DNA of 64,000 nt from JAIQFF01 sp963725615 (GTDB lineage Bacteria; Acidobacteriota; Terriglobia; Terriglobales; Acidobacteriaceae), in contig CAVRZO010000002.1 of the NCBI GenBank assembly GCA_963725615.1, forward strand, positions 124,001 through 188,000. The letters run 5' to 3'. The notes under the pieces are model-generated. The model was not told the DNA's origin, made no database searches, and saw only the letters and a program-made list of their open reading frames with translations. Positions within the stretch are counted from its first letter, which is position 1. Every line of letters starts with the position of its first letter. Both the position numbers and the translations under genes were made by a program. This document shows positions 40,694 through 49,737 of this stretch, piece by piece.

Positions 40694-41649
40694 GACACGT
40701 CCGAGCCCGCGTGGGCGGCGCTTTCAGCCGACATCAAGGAAAGGACCTGGCGCGCCAGCTCAACCTTGTCGTCGGCAGTGCTCATGATCGTGTTGGCGCA
40801 GTGGACCCGGAGTCCGGACTGCTTCAGTTCTTCGGCCACTTTCGCGTCGCGGTTGTCCACCACCAGAATATCCAGAAATTCGCGGTAAGCCTGGGCCACG
40901 CCGGCGATTGAAACTGGCAAACCCTGGGCCGCCATCAAAATGCCGGCCGGTCCCGAAACCGCGGTGTTGCCGATAATCGGACTCACGGCTGCAACCGGGG
41001 CGCGAGTTTGTTTGAGCGCCTCTAAGATGCCGGGCACAGCCAGGATAGGGCCGATGCTGGTGACGGGGTTACTGGGCGCCAGCAGCACCACGGTGGCCGA
41101 CATGATGGCCTCAATCACGCCCGGCGCGGGTTCGGCATTTTCAATGCCCGCGAAACGGACCGAGTTGACCGGGTCCTGGTACCAGCGCTGCACAAAATAT
41201 TCTTCGAAGCTGAGTTCGCCGATCGGCGTGTCCACTCGGGTTTCCACGCGGGCGTTGCTCATAGGGAGGATCCGGGCCTCGACACCCATCTTGGTCGCGA
41301 TCTCAGCTGAGATCTCAGACAGCGTCTTGCCCTGCTTGAGCAATTTCGTTCGCAGCAGGTGGACGGCAAGATCGCGGTCCCCGGTGTGGAACCAGATGGG
41401 CTCACCCAGATCACCCATGGCTTGCAGGCAAAAAAATGTGTCACCCTTGACGCCCCAGCCCCGTTCCTTGCTCAGCAGTCCGGCCAGCACGTAGGTGATG
41501 GAATCGAGGTCGGGCGAAACGTACAGCCCCCACCACTCCAGATCGTCTCCCGTGTTGACGATGATGGTGAGGTCTTTGGATGGGACGACCTGGCGCAGCC
41601 CATCCACAAACTTTGCGCCGCCCGTCCCTCCGGTAAGTACGACAATCAT
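40690..41649 (-). CDS. cofD: 2-phospho-L-lactate transferase
   Basis: This 319-residue enzyme joins the activated phospholactate to FO, giving F420-0. The N-terminus MIVVLTGGTGGAKFVDGLRQ, the VNTGDDLEWWGLYVSPDLDSITYVLAGL stretch and LLAPSNPVTSIGPILAVPG are typical. It overlaps cofG by 4 nt at its start and cofC by 4 nt at its end, so it is translationally coupled to both. Confidence 0.95.
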   Translation of the reverse strand: MIVVLTGGTGGAKFVDGLRQVVPSKDLTIIVNTGDDLEWWGLYVSPDLDSITYVLAGLLSKERGWGVKGDTFFCLQAMGDLGEPIWFHTGDRDLAVHLLRTKLLKQGKTLSEISAEIATKMGVEARILPMSNARVETRVDTPIGELSFEEYFVQRWYQDPVNSVRFAGIENAEPAPGVIEAIMSATVVLLAPSNPVTSIGPILAVPGILEALKQTRAPVAAVSPIIGNTAVSGPAGILMAAQGLPVSIAGVAQAYREFLDILVVDNRDAKVAEELKQSGLRVHCANTIMSTADDKVELARQVLSLMSAESAAHAGSDVS

Positions 41650-42830
41650 GCGGCCTTGGCCCTCCCGGCGTAGCCTTCGCGATCGGCAGCGGCCTGAACT
41701 TTTTCCGCGAGCAAGCCGGGGCGCGAGGTTATCGCCGTCAGGAACTCAGGATAAACCGGCAAGCGCTGGCGCAGAATATATCCTCTTGATTCGGTACGGG
41801 CCTGGAGTTGGTCCAGGTGCGGCCAGGGTTTGTCCGGATTGATGAAATCAGGAGTCAGAGGCGAGACTCCGCCCCAATCGTTGATTCCTGCATCAAGAAG
41901 CTCGTCGTAATAGGGAGCGGAAAGATTCGGCGGCGCCTGCAGATTGACCTCGGGCATGAGGAGGCGCGCCACCGCGACGGTTCGCAACATCTCGCCACGC
42001 GTTGGTTCCGGCCAGTCGCGCATTGGAATTTCCGGCTTGACGCGGAAATTCTGCACGATCACTTCCTGAATGTGGCCGTAGCGGCGATGCAGTTCACGGA
42101 TCGCGAGCAGGGTGTCCACCCGGTCTTCCAACGTTTCGCCGATTCCGATCAATAAGCCCGTAGTGAAAGGCACCGACTGTTTGCCCGCCTCTTCAATCGT
42201 ACGCAAGCGTTTGGCGGGTACCTTGTCGGGCGCGTTGTCGTGTGCGGCGCCGGGCGCAAGCAGCGCGGTGTTCGTCGTCTCGAGCATCAGGCCCATGCTG
42301 GGCGAAACTGCTGCGAGTCGAGTGATCCACTCCGCGCTTAGCAGCCCCGGATTGGGATGCGGCAGCAGGGTGGTCTCGCGCAGGACCCGTTCGCACATCG
42401 CCTCGAGATAGTGCAGTGTTGACTTGTATCCCAGGTGGCGCAGGGTCGCCCGCATTTCAGGAAAGGCCAGCTCCGGCTTGTCGCCCAGGCTGAAGAGGGC
42501 TTCGGTGCAGCCCATCTTTTGTCCCGCGGTGGCCACGTCCAAGACTTGATCCGGGGTCATGGTGTGTGCCCCGGGTTCGCCTGGATCACGGCGGAAGGTG
42601 CAGTAGCCGCAATAGTCGCGGCACAGGTTTGTCAGCGGGATGAAGACTTTGCGCGAATAGGTCACGACGCCGGGCTTGAAGCGCTGCTTGAGTTCCAGGG
42701 CGGCGGCGAGGAGAGCTGGGAGTTCGTCGTCCGGGCAACGCAGGAGCTGGCAAGCCCCCTCGCGCGATAGCGGAAGCCCATCCCGCAGTTCGTCGAGATA
42801 CGCCGTAAGCGAATTTTCCTGCACTTCCAT
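41646..42830 (-). CDS. cofG: FO synthase subunit 1
   Basis: This 394-residue radical SAM enzyme works with CofH on the riboflavin precursor and tyrosine to form FO. The cluster motif is CRDYCGYC after KVFIPLTNL, and RVLRETTLLPHPNPGLLS and INDWGGVSPLTPDFINPD are typical. It is the first gene of the F420 operon, facing the flavin reductase gene across a 389-nt spacer. The ATG at 42830 fits the family start. Confidence 0.94.
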   Translation of the reverse strand: MEVQENSLTAYLDELRDGLPLSREGACQLLRCPDDELPALLAAALELKQRFKPGVVTYSRKVFIPLTNLCRDYCGYCTFRRDPGEPGAHTMTPDQVLDVATAGQKMGCTEALFSLGDKPELAFPEMRATLRHLGYKSTLHYLEAMCERVLRETTLLPHPNPGLLSAEWITRLAAVSPSMGLMLETTNTALLAPGAAHDNAPDKVPAKRLRTIEEAGKQSVPFTTGLLIGIGETLEDRVDTLLAIRELHRRYGHIQEVIVQNFRVKPEIPMRDWPEPTRGEMLRTVAVARLLMPEVNLQAPPNLSAPYYDELLDAGINDWGGVSPLTPDFINPDKPWPHLDQLQARTESRGYILRQRLPVYPEFLTAITSRPGLLAEKVQAAADREGYAGRAKAA

Positions 42831-42960
42831 GTCGTTTCAGTCTGAATGCCTGTCAGAGACCGGCATTATCAGATGAACATCAGAATGATACATGAGAGTG
42901 ATTCGCTGCGCCGGTTAGCGGCGCCCCGATTCATCCATGTTGGGCGATTTTGACTCTGAG

Positions 42961-43083
42961 TGGAGCAGCTCTTTAGCGCTGCAGGGAAGCAATGTTGCGA
43001 TGGTCTTCAGCCGTTGAGGTACCTCAGGGGCTGAAGCCGACACGCGACACCAGCCTGTATGCAGGCCTGAAGGCCTGCTCCAC
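42961..43083. repeat. Family D inverted repeat (D2) in the 389-nt spacer
   Basis: TGGAGCAGCTCTTTAGCGCT (from 42961) faces TATGCAGGCCTGAAGGCCTG (from 43059) and CTCCA. The middle holds GAGGTACCTCAG followed by GGGCTGAAGCCG. It is a close relative of D1 at 44846-44972. Between cofG and this element no clear promoter was recognised. Confidence 0.85.
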
Positions 43084-43124
43084 CCGCTAACCTGCAGTCG
43101 AATTGTTCAAGCCTCCGGGTTTGA

Positions 43125-43156
43125 TGGTAAAACTCTTGTGGTAAAACTCTTAAGAG
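43125..43156 (+). promoter_or_regulatory. Tandem 14-bp repeat and palindrome upstream of the flavin reductase gene
   Basis: TGGTAAAACTCTTG (43125-43138) is followed directly by TGGTAAAACTCTTA (43139-43152), and the second copy runs into the palindrome CTCTTAAGAG. It lies about 65 nt before the start codon, a likely regulator-binding position. No matching site was seen elsewhere in the window. Confidence 0.45.
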
Positions 43157-43219
43157 CCGCGCGGGCAACCGCCGGGTTTTGCCCCAAACTATACGAAACG
43201 GTAGGGCTCCAGCCTTCAA

Positions 43220-43717
43220 ATGGCCGTCACTCAGGAAGAATTTCGCAGCGCGCTTGGCAGTTTCGCGACCGGAGTGACGGTGATTACGGTGGACTACGAA
43301 GGCGAAGTGAACGGCATGACCGCCAACGCTTTCAGCTCGGTTTCGCTCGATCCGCCGCTGGTGTTGGTTTGCGTGGACCATCGAGCCCGCACTCACGCTC
43401 ACCTGCATGCCAAGAAGCGGTTTGGGGTGAATGTGCTGGCGGAAGACCAGCGAGTTATCTCTGAATACTACGCGCGTCCGTCCCAGGACCACCGCCACGC
43501 CGAGCGGGAGGCGGGTGCGCGCTTCGATCGCACAGCGCACGGTACACCGGTTCTCAACGGCGCGCTGGCGTATCTTGAGTGCCGGTTGCATAGCGCGCAG
43601 GATGCCGGAGACCACACGATTTTTATTGCTGAGGTCGAGGAAGTGGTGGTGCGCGGAGGCAATCCTTTGCTTTATCACCGCGGGGAATATCGCACGATCG
43701 GAGGCTGCGTGAGCTAG
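43220..43717 (+). CDS. Flavin reductase-like protein (split-barrel fold)
   Basis: This 165-residue protein starts MAVTQEEFRSALGSFATGVT, with GMTANAFSSVSLDPPLVLVCVD and HLHAKKRFGVNVLAEDQ, typical of the HpaC/NTAB flavin reductase family. It probably reduces free flavin with NAD(P)H for a partner monooxygenase, though none is near. The fold is related to F420-dependent split-barrel proteins, but no F420-binding motif was recognised. It is divergent from the F420 operon. Confidence 0.85.
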   Translation: MAVTQEEFRSALGSFATGVTVITVDYEGEVNGMTANAFSSVSLDPPLVLVCVDHRARTHAHLHAKKRFGVNVLAEDQRVISEYYARPSQDHRHAEREAGARFDRTAHGTPVLNGALAYLECRLHSAQDAGDHTIFIAEVEEVVVRGGNPLLYHRGEYRTIGGCVS

Positions 43718-43732
43718 CGGGTCTCGTGTGGC

Positions 43733-43804
43733 GCGGGCGCCCTCGCCCGCGTTAGCCGGTGGCGGGCGAGACACCCGCCGGACAGCCGGCGGGACGCCGG
43801 GTCT
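43733..43804. repeat. GC hairpin with family G arm
   Basis: GCGGGCGCCCTCGCCCGC (43733-43750) and GGCGGGCGAGACACCCGCC (43760-43778) form hairpins, followed by GACAGCCGGCGGGACGCCGG. It lies between the convergent flavin reductase and FAH-family genes and overlaps the stop of the latter. Confidence 0.75.
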
Positions 43805-44757
43805 ACAACGGAGAGGTCTCCTGTGCGGCGAGGGCAGGAGCTTTGCGGCCGTAGGCCTCCTCCCAGGAAATTATTCGGTTGCGCAGGATTCCAATACCCT
43901 CGATTTCACACTCCATCACGTCGCCAACCTTGAGATACCCGGCTTTACCATCGCCGCCCGAAGCCGGCCCCGTGGAAACTACATCGCCCGCGGTGTGTCC
44001 CATGGGTGAGTAGTGCGAAAGAATGTCAGGGATATTCAGCGACATCTTGCTGGAGGGCGAGTTTTGCCGCACTTCGCCGTTCACCCGAAGTTCCATGGCT
44101 AACTTCTGCGGATCGGGAATCTCGTCAGCTGTTACGATCCACGGCCCCAGCGGGCAGAACGTATCAATTCCTTTGGACAAGCCCGATACCCCGGACTTCG
44201 TCTCGCGGCGCTGAATGTCCCGCGCCGTAATGTCGTTGAAAATAAGGTAACCGCCAATGTAGTCGGCGGCTTCCTCCGGCGCGAAGTGTTTACCGTTCTT
44301 TTTCAGGACAAGGGCGAGCGCGACTTCGCAATCCAGCTCTTGTGTAAGGTGCTCGGGATAGATCACAGGCTCTTCGTGGCCGATGATGGCATCCACGTTC
44401 TGAAAGCCGGCGGCGTGGAAAAATTTCCTGGGGGCGATCGGCGCTTTGAGAGTGACCTCGTCCGTCGAGTAAAAGACGGGTTCCCCGTTCGCTCCGGAAA
44501 GACTGTCACTTTCCAGCGCGTGGTCCAAAGCTTTGCGGGCAGCTTCCAGACTAGTGTCGCCGCCCGAGAAAAGTTCTCGCATATTGGGTGGAACCAGCGC
44601 GTCGGCCAGGCGGTGGAAGGCGCCTTCGTTCTCCACATCCCGCAAATACAAGGCGCAGGCCGAATTCAGGTAACGACTTCAAATGGACTCGTCCGTCGGG
44701 AGCAAGGGCACCTGTGCGAGATGGTCGGACGCCGTCTTCAAACGTAATGAGTCGCAT
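43803..44757 (-). CDS. Fumarylacetoacetate hydrolase-family protein, frameshifted
   Basis: The protein has two frame parts: MRLITFEDGVRPSRTGALAP lies in one frame from the ATG at 44757, and LYLRDVENEGAFHRLADALV onward lies in another. Removing one base near 44669 (within CCTGAATTCGG on the minus strand) joins them into about 317 residues. FAH motifs present are EVALALVLKKNGKHF, YLIFNDITARDIQ and GDVVSTGPASGGDGKAGYLKVGDVMECEIEGIG. The family hydrolyses or decarboxylates acylpyruvate-like compounds; the substrate is unknown. A shorter TTG start at 44651 would lose the N-terminus. Confidence 0.8.
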
Positions 44758-44845
44758 ACAGAAGCCGCAGAGCGCGGCACTGGAAGTATAAACCGCTATC
44801 GTGTCGGTCATGGGTCGAGGCCCAGCTCCGGTAGTTATCTGCCAG

Positions 44846-44972
44846 GGTGGAGCAGGGCTTTAGGCCTGCATAAGGCGGCGCTCGTGCCTGGGGCTTAAGC
44901 CCTGAGGTACCTCAGCGGCTGAAGCCGCATCGAGACAGTGTCTTCTATGCAGCGCTGAAGCGCTGCTCCACC
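44846..44972. repeat. Family D inverted repeat (D1) in the 327-nt spacer
   Basis: GGTGGAGCAGGGCTTTAGGC (from 44846) faces TATGCAGCGCTGAAGCGCTG (from 44946) and CTCCACC, matching at most positions over 27 bases. The inside has GGGCTTAAGCCC and GAGGTACCTCAG, the latter also in D2. It lies between the divergent FAH-family and M24 genes; no other signal was recognised there. Confidence 0.88.
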
Positions 44973-45084
44973 GAAAATCAAAATCCAACGCTCGGAACAA
45001 GATCTATCGGCGAGCCGAGAGGCGCACGGTTACGCTAAGATGGATCGCTTCTGAAGTGCCAAGACTTTTCCGGGCGGAGGCTCA

Positions 45085-46381
45085 ATGGCGAACCGAAGGG
45101 AATTCATGCGCACGCTCTCCGGAGTGGCGGCGCTCAGTATCACGACAGACGTGAGCCGGTTGGGCCGGGTGCGCTTCCTGCGCATGGCCACCGCCATGCC
45201 TGACACCAGCCCGCACGACCGCCTGCAACCGGAGTGGTACCGGCGCAAGGTCGCCCACGTCCAGGAGAAGATGAAAGAGCGCAAGCTCAATGCGCTGCTT
45301 CTTTTGGACGCGACCAACATCATCTACACCGTAGGATATTTTCATCTTTCGACCGAGCGTCCTCTGGCGACGTTAATCCCGGAGTCGGGAGACCCGGTAA
45401 TGTTTGTTCCCGGGCTGGAGACTGACCAGGTCAAGACCTGGTGGGTCAAAGATTACGAAGCTTATTTTGATTATCCCGGTCCGGTGAACCGGGTGCGCTG
45501 GATCTTGGAGCGCGTGGCCAAACGCGGATTCGACCGGGCGACCATCGGAGTGGAGGAGCCGCGGCCCAGCCGGCTGCATCAAATGAAGTCTAGGCGCTCC
45601 CAAGGCCAAAATTGTGGATGCCGGAGACCTGGTTGAGAATCTTCGCCTGGTCAAGGACGAAGACGAAATACGCATCATGCGCCGGGCCATGACGTATGCC
45701 GATTTCAAAGTGCAGGCGGGACGCGAATTCGTGCAGCACAACGGCAGCGTGAGCGAAGACGAAATCCTGAAAGTGACAGCCGACGCGGTCGCCGACAGAA
45801 TGTCAAAAGAACTGAATGACGTGGTGGGCGTGGGCATCGAGCCTCCATTCGGTGGATTGGTTCCATTCGGCAAGCGTTCGGCATTCCCGCACGCCGTCCC
45901 GAGCAAGGACCGGCTGAAGACGGGAGACGCCTTGATTCTGAGTTTCGGCGCGCAGGTGGGAGGCTACAACGTCGAGTGTGAGCGCTCGTTCTGCGTGGGC
46001 AAGCCGACCGACTATGCCAAGCGGCTGTTCGACGCCATGCTGGCCGCGCACGACGCCGGCGTCGAGAATATGAAGGAGGGCGCCGTCGCCGAGGAAGTGG
46101 ACCAGAAGAGTCTCGACCAGATCCGCAAGGCGGGGTTTGAGAAGTTCCTCAGACACCGTACCGGGCACGGCATTGGCCTCGAAGGCCACGAGGCTCCCTG
46201 GATTGCCGAGGGCGATAAGACAGTGCTGCGGCAGGGGATGACTTTCAGCTGTGAGCCGGGGGTTTACGATCCCGATTTCGGCGGCTTTAGGCACTCTGAC
46301 ACGGTGGTTGTGCGCAAGGACAAGGGCGAGGTGTTGAACAGCTATCCCACGCGCCTGGAAGATATGGTCATCGAGATTTGA
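45085..46381 (+). CDS. M24-family (creatinase/Xaa-Pro peptidase-like) protein, frameshifted
   Basis: The protein (about 431 residues) starts ANRREFMRTLSGVAALSI, a likely twin-arginine signal, followed by the creatinase N-domain and the M24 pita-bread fold. The frame shifts near 45595, where removal of one base (GG to G) restores KSSAPKAKIVDAGDLVE. Of the five metal ligands of Xaa-Pro peptidases, the first Asp is Ser (LILSFGAQ), the second is Glu (NVECERSF), His is kept (RTGHGIGLEGHE), one Glu is kept (SCEPGV) and the last is Ser (FRHSDT). It may therefore act without metal, as creatinase does. Confidence 0.8.
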
Positions 46382-46437
46382 GGATCGCAATCGTCCCAAT
46401 TTGCAACGTCGAAACCAATTACGATTCGGAGAATGGT

Positions 46438-46857
46438 ATGGCAGAGAAAATTGAGAAACCGGAAACAGAGTGGCAAAAGCAGTTATCTCCTGAGCAGTAT
46501 TACGTGACGCGGAAGGCAGGCACCGAGCCGGCCTTTAGCGGCAAATACTGGAAGACAAAAGATGCGGGCACGTATGCCTGTGTATGTTGCGGGCAGCCGC
46601 TGTTCAGTTCAGATACCAAGTTCGATTCCGGCACGGGCTGGCCCAGCTTCTGGAAGCCCTTGGACGAGTCCGCCGTGGTGAACCACACCGACAAGACTTA
46701 CGGCATGGTCCGCACCGAGACCCGTTGCGCGCGCTGCAACGCCCATTTGGGTCATGTTTTTGAAGACGGGCCCGCCCCGACAGGGCTGCGCTATTGTATG
46801 AATTCGGCGGCGCTCGACTTGAAGAAAGAAGACTTGAAGGCGGAAGAAAAGAAATAG
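46438..46857 (+). CDS. msrB: Peptide-methionine (R)-S-oxide reductase
   Basis: This 139-residue enzyme repairs oxidised methionine. Two zinc-binding pairs are present (CVCCGQPLF and CARCNAHLGHVF), and the catalytic cysteine lies in GLRYCMNSAAL. The GTGWPSFWKP segment binds substrate. The start ATG at 46438 was chosen on family length; the frame is open for 60 nt upstream. It follows the M24 gene by 56 nt and may be co-transcribed; element A8 comes after it. Confidence 0.95.
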   Translation: MAEKIEKPETEWQKQLSPEQYYVTRKAGTEPAFSGKYWKTKDAGTYACVCCGQPLFSSDTKFDSGTGWPSFWKPLDESAVVNHTDKTYGMVRTETRCARCNAHLGHVFEDGPAPTGLRYCMNSAALDLKKEDLKAEEKK

Positions 46858-46863
46858 CGAAGT

Positions 46864-46966
46864 GCGTGGGGCGGACACTCTTGTCCGCCGCCTTTGACCC
46901 TTGATATTTAGCGACTCCGACCAAGACCAACTGCCAAGGCGGCGGACAAGAGTGTCCGCCCCACAC
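46864..46966. repeat. Family A inverted-repeat element (A8), perfect 27-bp arms
   Basis: GTGGGGCGGACACTCTTGTC (from 46866) continues into CGCCGCC and is perfectly matched by GGCGGCGGACAAGAGTGTCC (from 46938) followed by GCCCCAC. The loop is about 45 nt. It lies between the convergent msrB and bactofilin genes, where it would form a strong two-way terminator. Confidence 0.9.
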
Positions 46967-46984
46967 GGCTCGGTCCTTCTAAAA

Positions 46985-47476
46985 CTAAACGCCTGCGACC
47001 GCTGCGGCCTTCGACTGTTCGGATACGGCGGGTTTCGACTCAGCCTGTGTCTGCTTCTGAGCTTGAGACTTGCTGTGCTCGACCGCGCGCACCTGCACGC
47101 TGCCCTTCAGAATGGCTCCGTCTTCAACGCTGATGCGCTGGGTGACCACATCTCCCGTCAGTGCACCCTCGCTGCGGATGTCCAGACGGTCGGAGCATTG
47201 AATGTTGCCCTGCACCTTGCCCAGGATCACAACTTCGCGGGCGCTGATGTTGGCGGCGACGCTGCCGTTGCGTCCAATGGTGACCCGGTGCTCGGCAAAG
47301 TTGACGGTGCCCTCGATGCGCCCATCGACATAGAGCGATTCGGTGCCGCTGACTTCCCCTTTGATGACCACCGAGCGGCCGATCGTAGCCTGCTCCACGG
47401 GCACGCTGACAGTCTTGCTTGGGGTGTAAGGGTTCGAGGGTGACTGCGATTTTTGAGGATCTGGTGGCTGCAGCAT
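46985..47476 (-). CDS. Bactofilin
   Basis: This 163-residue protein has the right-handed beta-helix core of bactofilins (about residues 35-125): SLYVDGRIEGTVNFAEHRV, GSVAANISAREVVILGKVQG, DRLDIRSEGALTGDVVTQRI. The flanking ends are Gln/Ser/Pro-rich and flexible. Bactofilins form filaments at the membrane and affect cell shape or motility. There is no membrane segment, so attachment would be through the short N-terminus. It lies alone, convergent with msrB. Confidence 0.92.
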   Translation of the reverse strand: MLQPPDPQKSQSPSNPYTPSKTVSVPVEQATIGRSVVIKGEVSGTESLYVDGRIEGTVNFAEHRVTIGRNGSVAANISAREVVILGKVQGNIQCSDRLDIRSEGALTGDVVTQRISVEDGAILKGSVQVRAVEHSKSQAQKQTQAESKPAVSEQSKAAAVAGV

Positions 47477-47676
47477 CGGTTGCGGCGCTCCTTAAGTGTT
47501 CCGCGCGGCGCGCACTCTGGGCGTTACCGCATGCGGCAAGTCTGCTGGCCGGTTGGCCAAGCTGAATATCGCATGGGAGCGGGGAATAAAGCAGGTTACG
47601 GAAGAACACGACCGTAAAAAGGCGCCGCAGGGAATGAGTAACCAGCTGTATTTGCAGCCATGTAGGCGCGAGCGTA

Positions 47677-47708
47677 ATGGAGGACGGGGGCCCTCGCCCG
47701 TCCTCCAT
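47677..47708. terminator. Perfect 12-bp hairpin between bactofilin and ABC-F genes
   Basis: ATGGAGGACGGG (47677-47688) and CCCGTCCTCCAT (47697-47708) are perfectly complementary with an 8-nt loop. It ends 13 nt before the ABC-F stop codon. No T-run follows on either side, so termination would be rho-independent only in part. Confidence 0.6.
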
Positions 47709-47720
47709 GTCACGAAAAAT

Positions 47721-49652
47721 CTATGCCTGAAGCGCCTGGCCCAGTTCTTCCCACTCCGCCAGACGCTTTTGCAGGTCGGCTTTTCTATCTCCCAGTTCCT
47801 GTGTAACCCGCTGGGTTTCCTCCGCGCTGACGAAGCTCTGCAAGGCTGCCTCACACTCCGCGATAGTATCTTCCAGGCGGTTGATCTGAGACTCGAGTTC
47901 GTGGACACGATCTTCCATCTGCTTGCGTTTGATGGGATTCAGGCGCTTGCCCGCGGAATCCTCAGACCTCGGCGGCTGCCCGTTGACATTGCCGTTCGCC
48001 GGTTGCGAATGCGCTGGTGACGTAACCGCCTTCTGCAACGCCGCTGCTCCGCCTTCCTTCCGCCAGCGATAATCTTCGTAGTTGCCGGGATAGACCTCGA
48101 CTCGGCCATCCCCTACTTCTAAAACGCGAGTAGCCAGCTTGTCGATGAAATAGCGGTCGTGTGAAACGAAAACCACGGTGCCGTTGTAGTCGGTCAGCGC
48201 CTTCAGCAAAACGTCTTTGGCGCGCATGTCGAGATGGTTGGTAGGCTCGTCGAGGAGCAGGAAATTTGCCGGATGCAGCAGCATCCGAAGCAGCGCGTAG
48301 CGGTTGCGTTCGCCGCCCGAGAGCACTCCGATGCGCTTGAAAACGTCGTCGGCGGAGAACAGAAAGCATCCCAGCAGGCTGCGCAACTCGGTTTGCGTGG
48401 AGCGGGGAGACACCTCGCCGAGATCGTCGAGGATGCGCGCGTCCGGATCGAGTTCCTTGTACTGGTCCTGCGCGAAATAATCCGGATCAACGTTGTGCCC
48501 CAGGCGGTATTCGCCCTGGGTCAACGGCTCAGTCTGCGCCAGCAGCTTGATGAGTGTGGATTTTCCGGCGCCATTCACTCCCACCAGCGCGATCCGGTCG
48601 CCGCGCTCGATCATGAAATTGACGTCGCGAAATACTTCTTTCTCTCCATAAGATTTCGCGACGCCGATGAATTCTGCAACGATGCGGCCCGCCGGCTTGG
48701 GTTGAGGAAATGAGAAGTGGATCGTCTTCTCTTCTTCGGGGAGTTCGATGCGTTCGATCTTCTCCAGTTCCTTGATCCGGCTTTGCACCTGCTTGGCCTT
48801 GGTGGCCTGGTAGCGGAAGCGATTGATGAAGACTTCCAGCTGCTCGATACGCTCGCGCTGGTTGCGATAGGCGGCTTCGAGCTGCTCCAGGCGTTGCGTC
48901 TTCGCGCCCAGATATTTTTCGTAGTTGCCGTGGTAAAGATGAATTCGCTTGTTCCAGATTTCGACAATCTTGTTGATGGTCACGTCGAGAAAATAGCGGT
49001 CGTGCGAGATCAGCACAAAGGCATGGGGATAGTTGCCGAGATATTCCTCCAGCCAGTTACGAGCTTCGAGATCAAGATGGTTGGTGGGCTCATCCAGTAA
49101 CAGCAGGTTGGGCTGCTGCAACAGCAATTTGACCAAAGCGATGCGCATCTGCCAGCCGCCAGAAAATTCTTCGGTTTGCCGGGTCCAGTCTTCCTTCTGA
49201 AAGCCTAACCCCGAAAGCACGGTGCCGACCTGCGCTTCAATGGCGTATCCGTCGCGGCTAGTAAATTCGTGCTCGACGCGCTGGTAGCGTTCCGCGACCT
49301 GCGCGTACTCCGGAGATGAGTGATCGAGCTCAGACATGCGCCCGGTCAACTCTTCCATCTCCTGTTCCATGGCGCGCAGTTGCGAAAACACCGACATGCA
49401 CTCGGCAAACACGGTGCGCCCGGAGAGCGCCAGCCCATCCTGCGGCAGGTACCCCGCGCTGATGCCTTTGGCCCGGCTGATCGAGCCATAGTCGAGGGTT
49501 TCGGTCCCAGCCAGAATCTTCAGCAGGGTGGATTTGCCGGTGCCGTTCGCTCCCACCAGCCCCACGCGGTCGCGGGGCGTGATCATCCAGTCCGCGCCTT
49601 CGAAGAGGAGCTTGTGGCCATAACGTTTGCCGGCGCCGGAGAGTTGGAGCAT
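47721..49652 (-). CDS. ABC-F ATPase (Uup/EttA type)
   Basis: This 643-residue protein carries two ABC domains without membrane helices: GANGTGKSTLLKIL and LSGGERNRYALLRML with DEPTNHLDMRAKD in each half. A charged linker with QLEVFINRFRYQATKAKQ joins the halves, and a coiled coil at about 575-640 ends the protein, as in Uup. ABC-F proteins act on ribosomes, in translation rescue or antibiotic resistance. Uup is also implicated in genome stability. The ATG at 49652 fits the family start MLQLSGAGKRYG. Confidence 0.93.
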   Translation of the reverse strand: MLQLSGAGKRYGHKLLFEGADWMITPRDRVGLVGANGTGKSTLLKILAGTETLDYGSISRAKGISAGYLPQDGLALSGRTVFAECMSVFSQLRAMEQEMEELTGRMSELDHSSPEYAQVAERYQRVEHEFTSRDGYAIEAQVGTVLSGLGFQKEDWTRQTEEFSGGWQMRIALVKLLLQQPNLLLLDEPTNHLDLEARNWLEEYLGNYPHAFVLISHDRYFLDVTINKIVEIWNKRIHLYHGNYEKYLGAKTQRLEQLEAAYRNQRERIEQLEVFINRFRYQATKAKQVQSRIKELEKIERIELPEEEKTIHFSFPQPKPAGRIVAEFIGVAKSYGEKEVFRDVNFMIERGDRIALVGVNGAGKSTLIKLLAQTEPLTQGEYRLGHNVDPDYFAQDQYKELDPDARILDDLGEVSPRSTQTELRSLLGCFLFSADDVFKRIGVLSGGERNRYALLRMLLHPANFLLLDEPTNHLDMRAKDVLLKALTDYNGTVVFVSHDRYFIDKLATRVLEVGDGRVEVYPGNYEDYRWRKEGGAAALQKAVTSPAHSQPANGNVNGQPPRSEDSAGKRLNPIKRKQMEDRVHELESQINRLEDTIAECEAALQSFVSAEETQRVTQELGDRKADLQKRLAEWEELGQALQA

Positions 49653-49737
49653 TCGTTCAATCGTCTCATGAGAGAGGCGTTTTGAAGAAGGTGCGCTCCC
49701 CTGGTTTTGAGACCGCCACTGCTGTGAGATTCCCTGT

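Noticed and set aside
43138..43464. Plus-strand open frame overlapping the flavin reductase start
   Set aside because: Out of frame with the conserved protein and without its own ribosome binding site or protein-like pattern.
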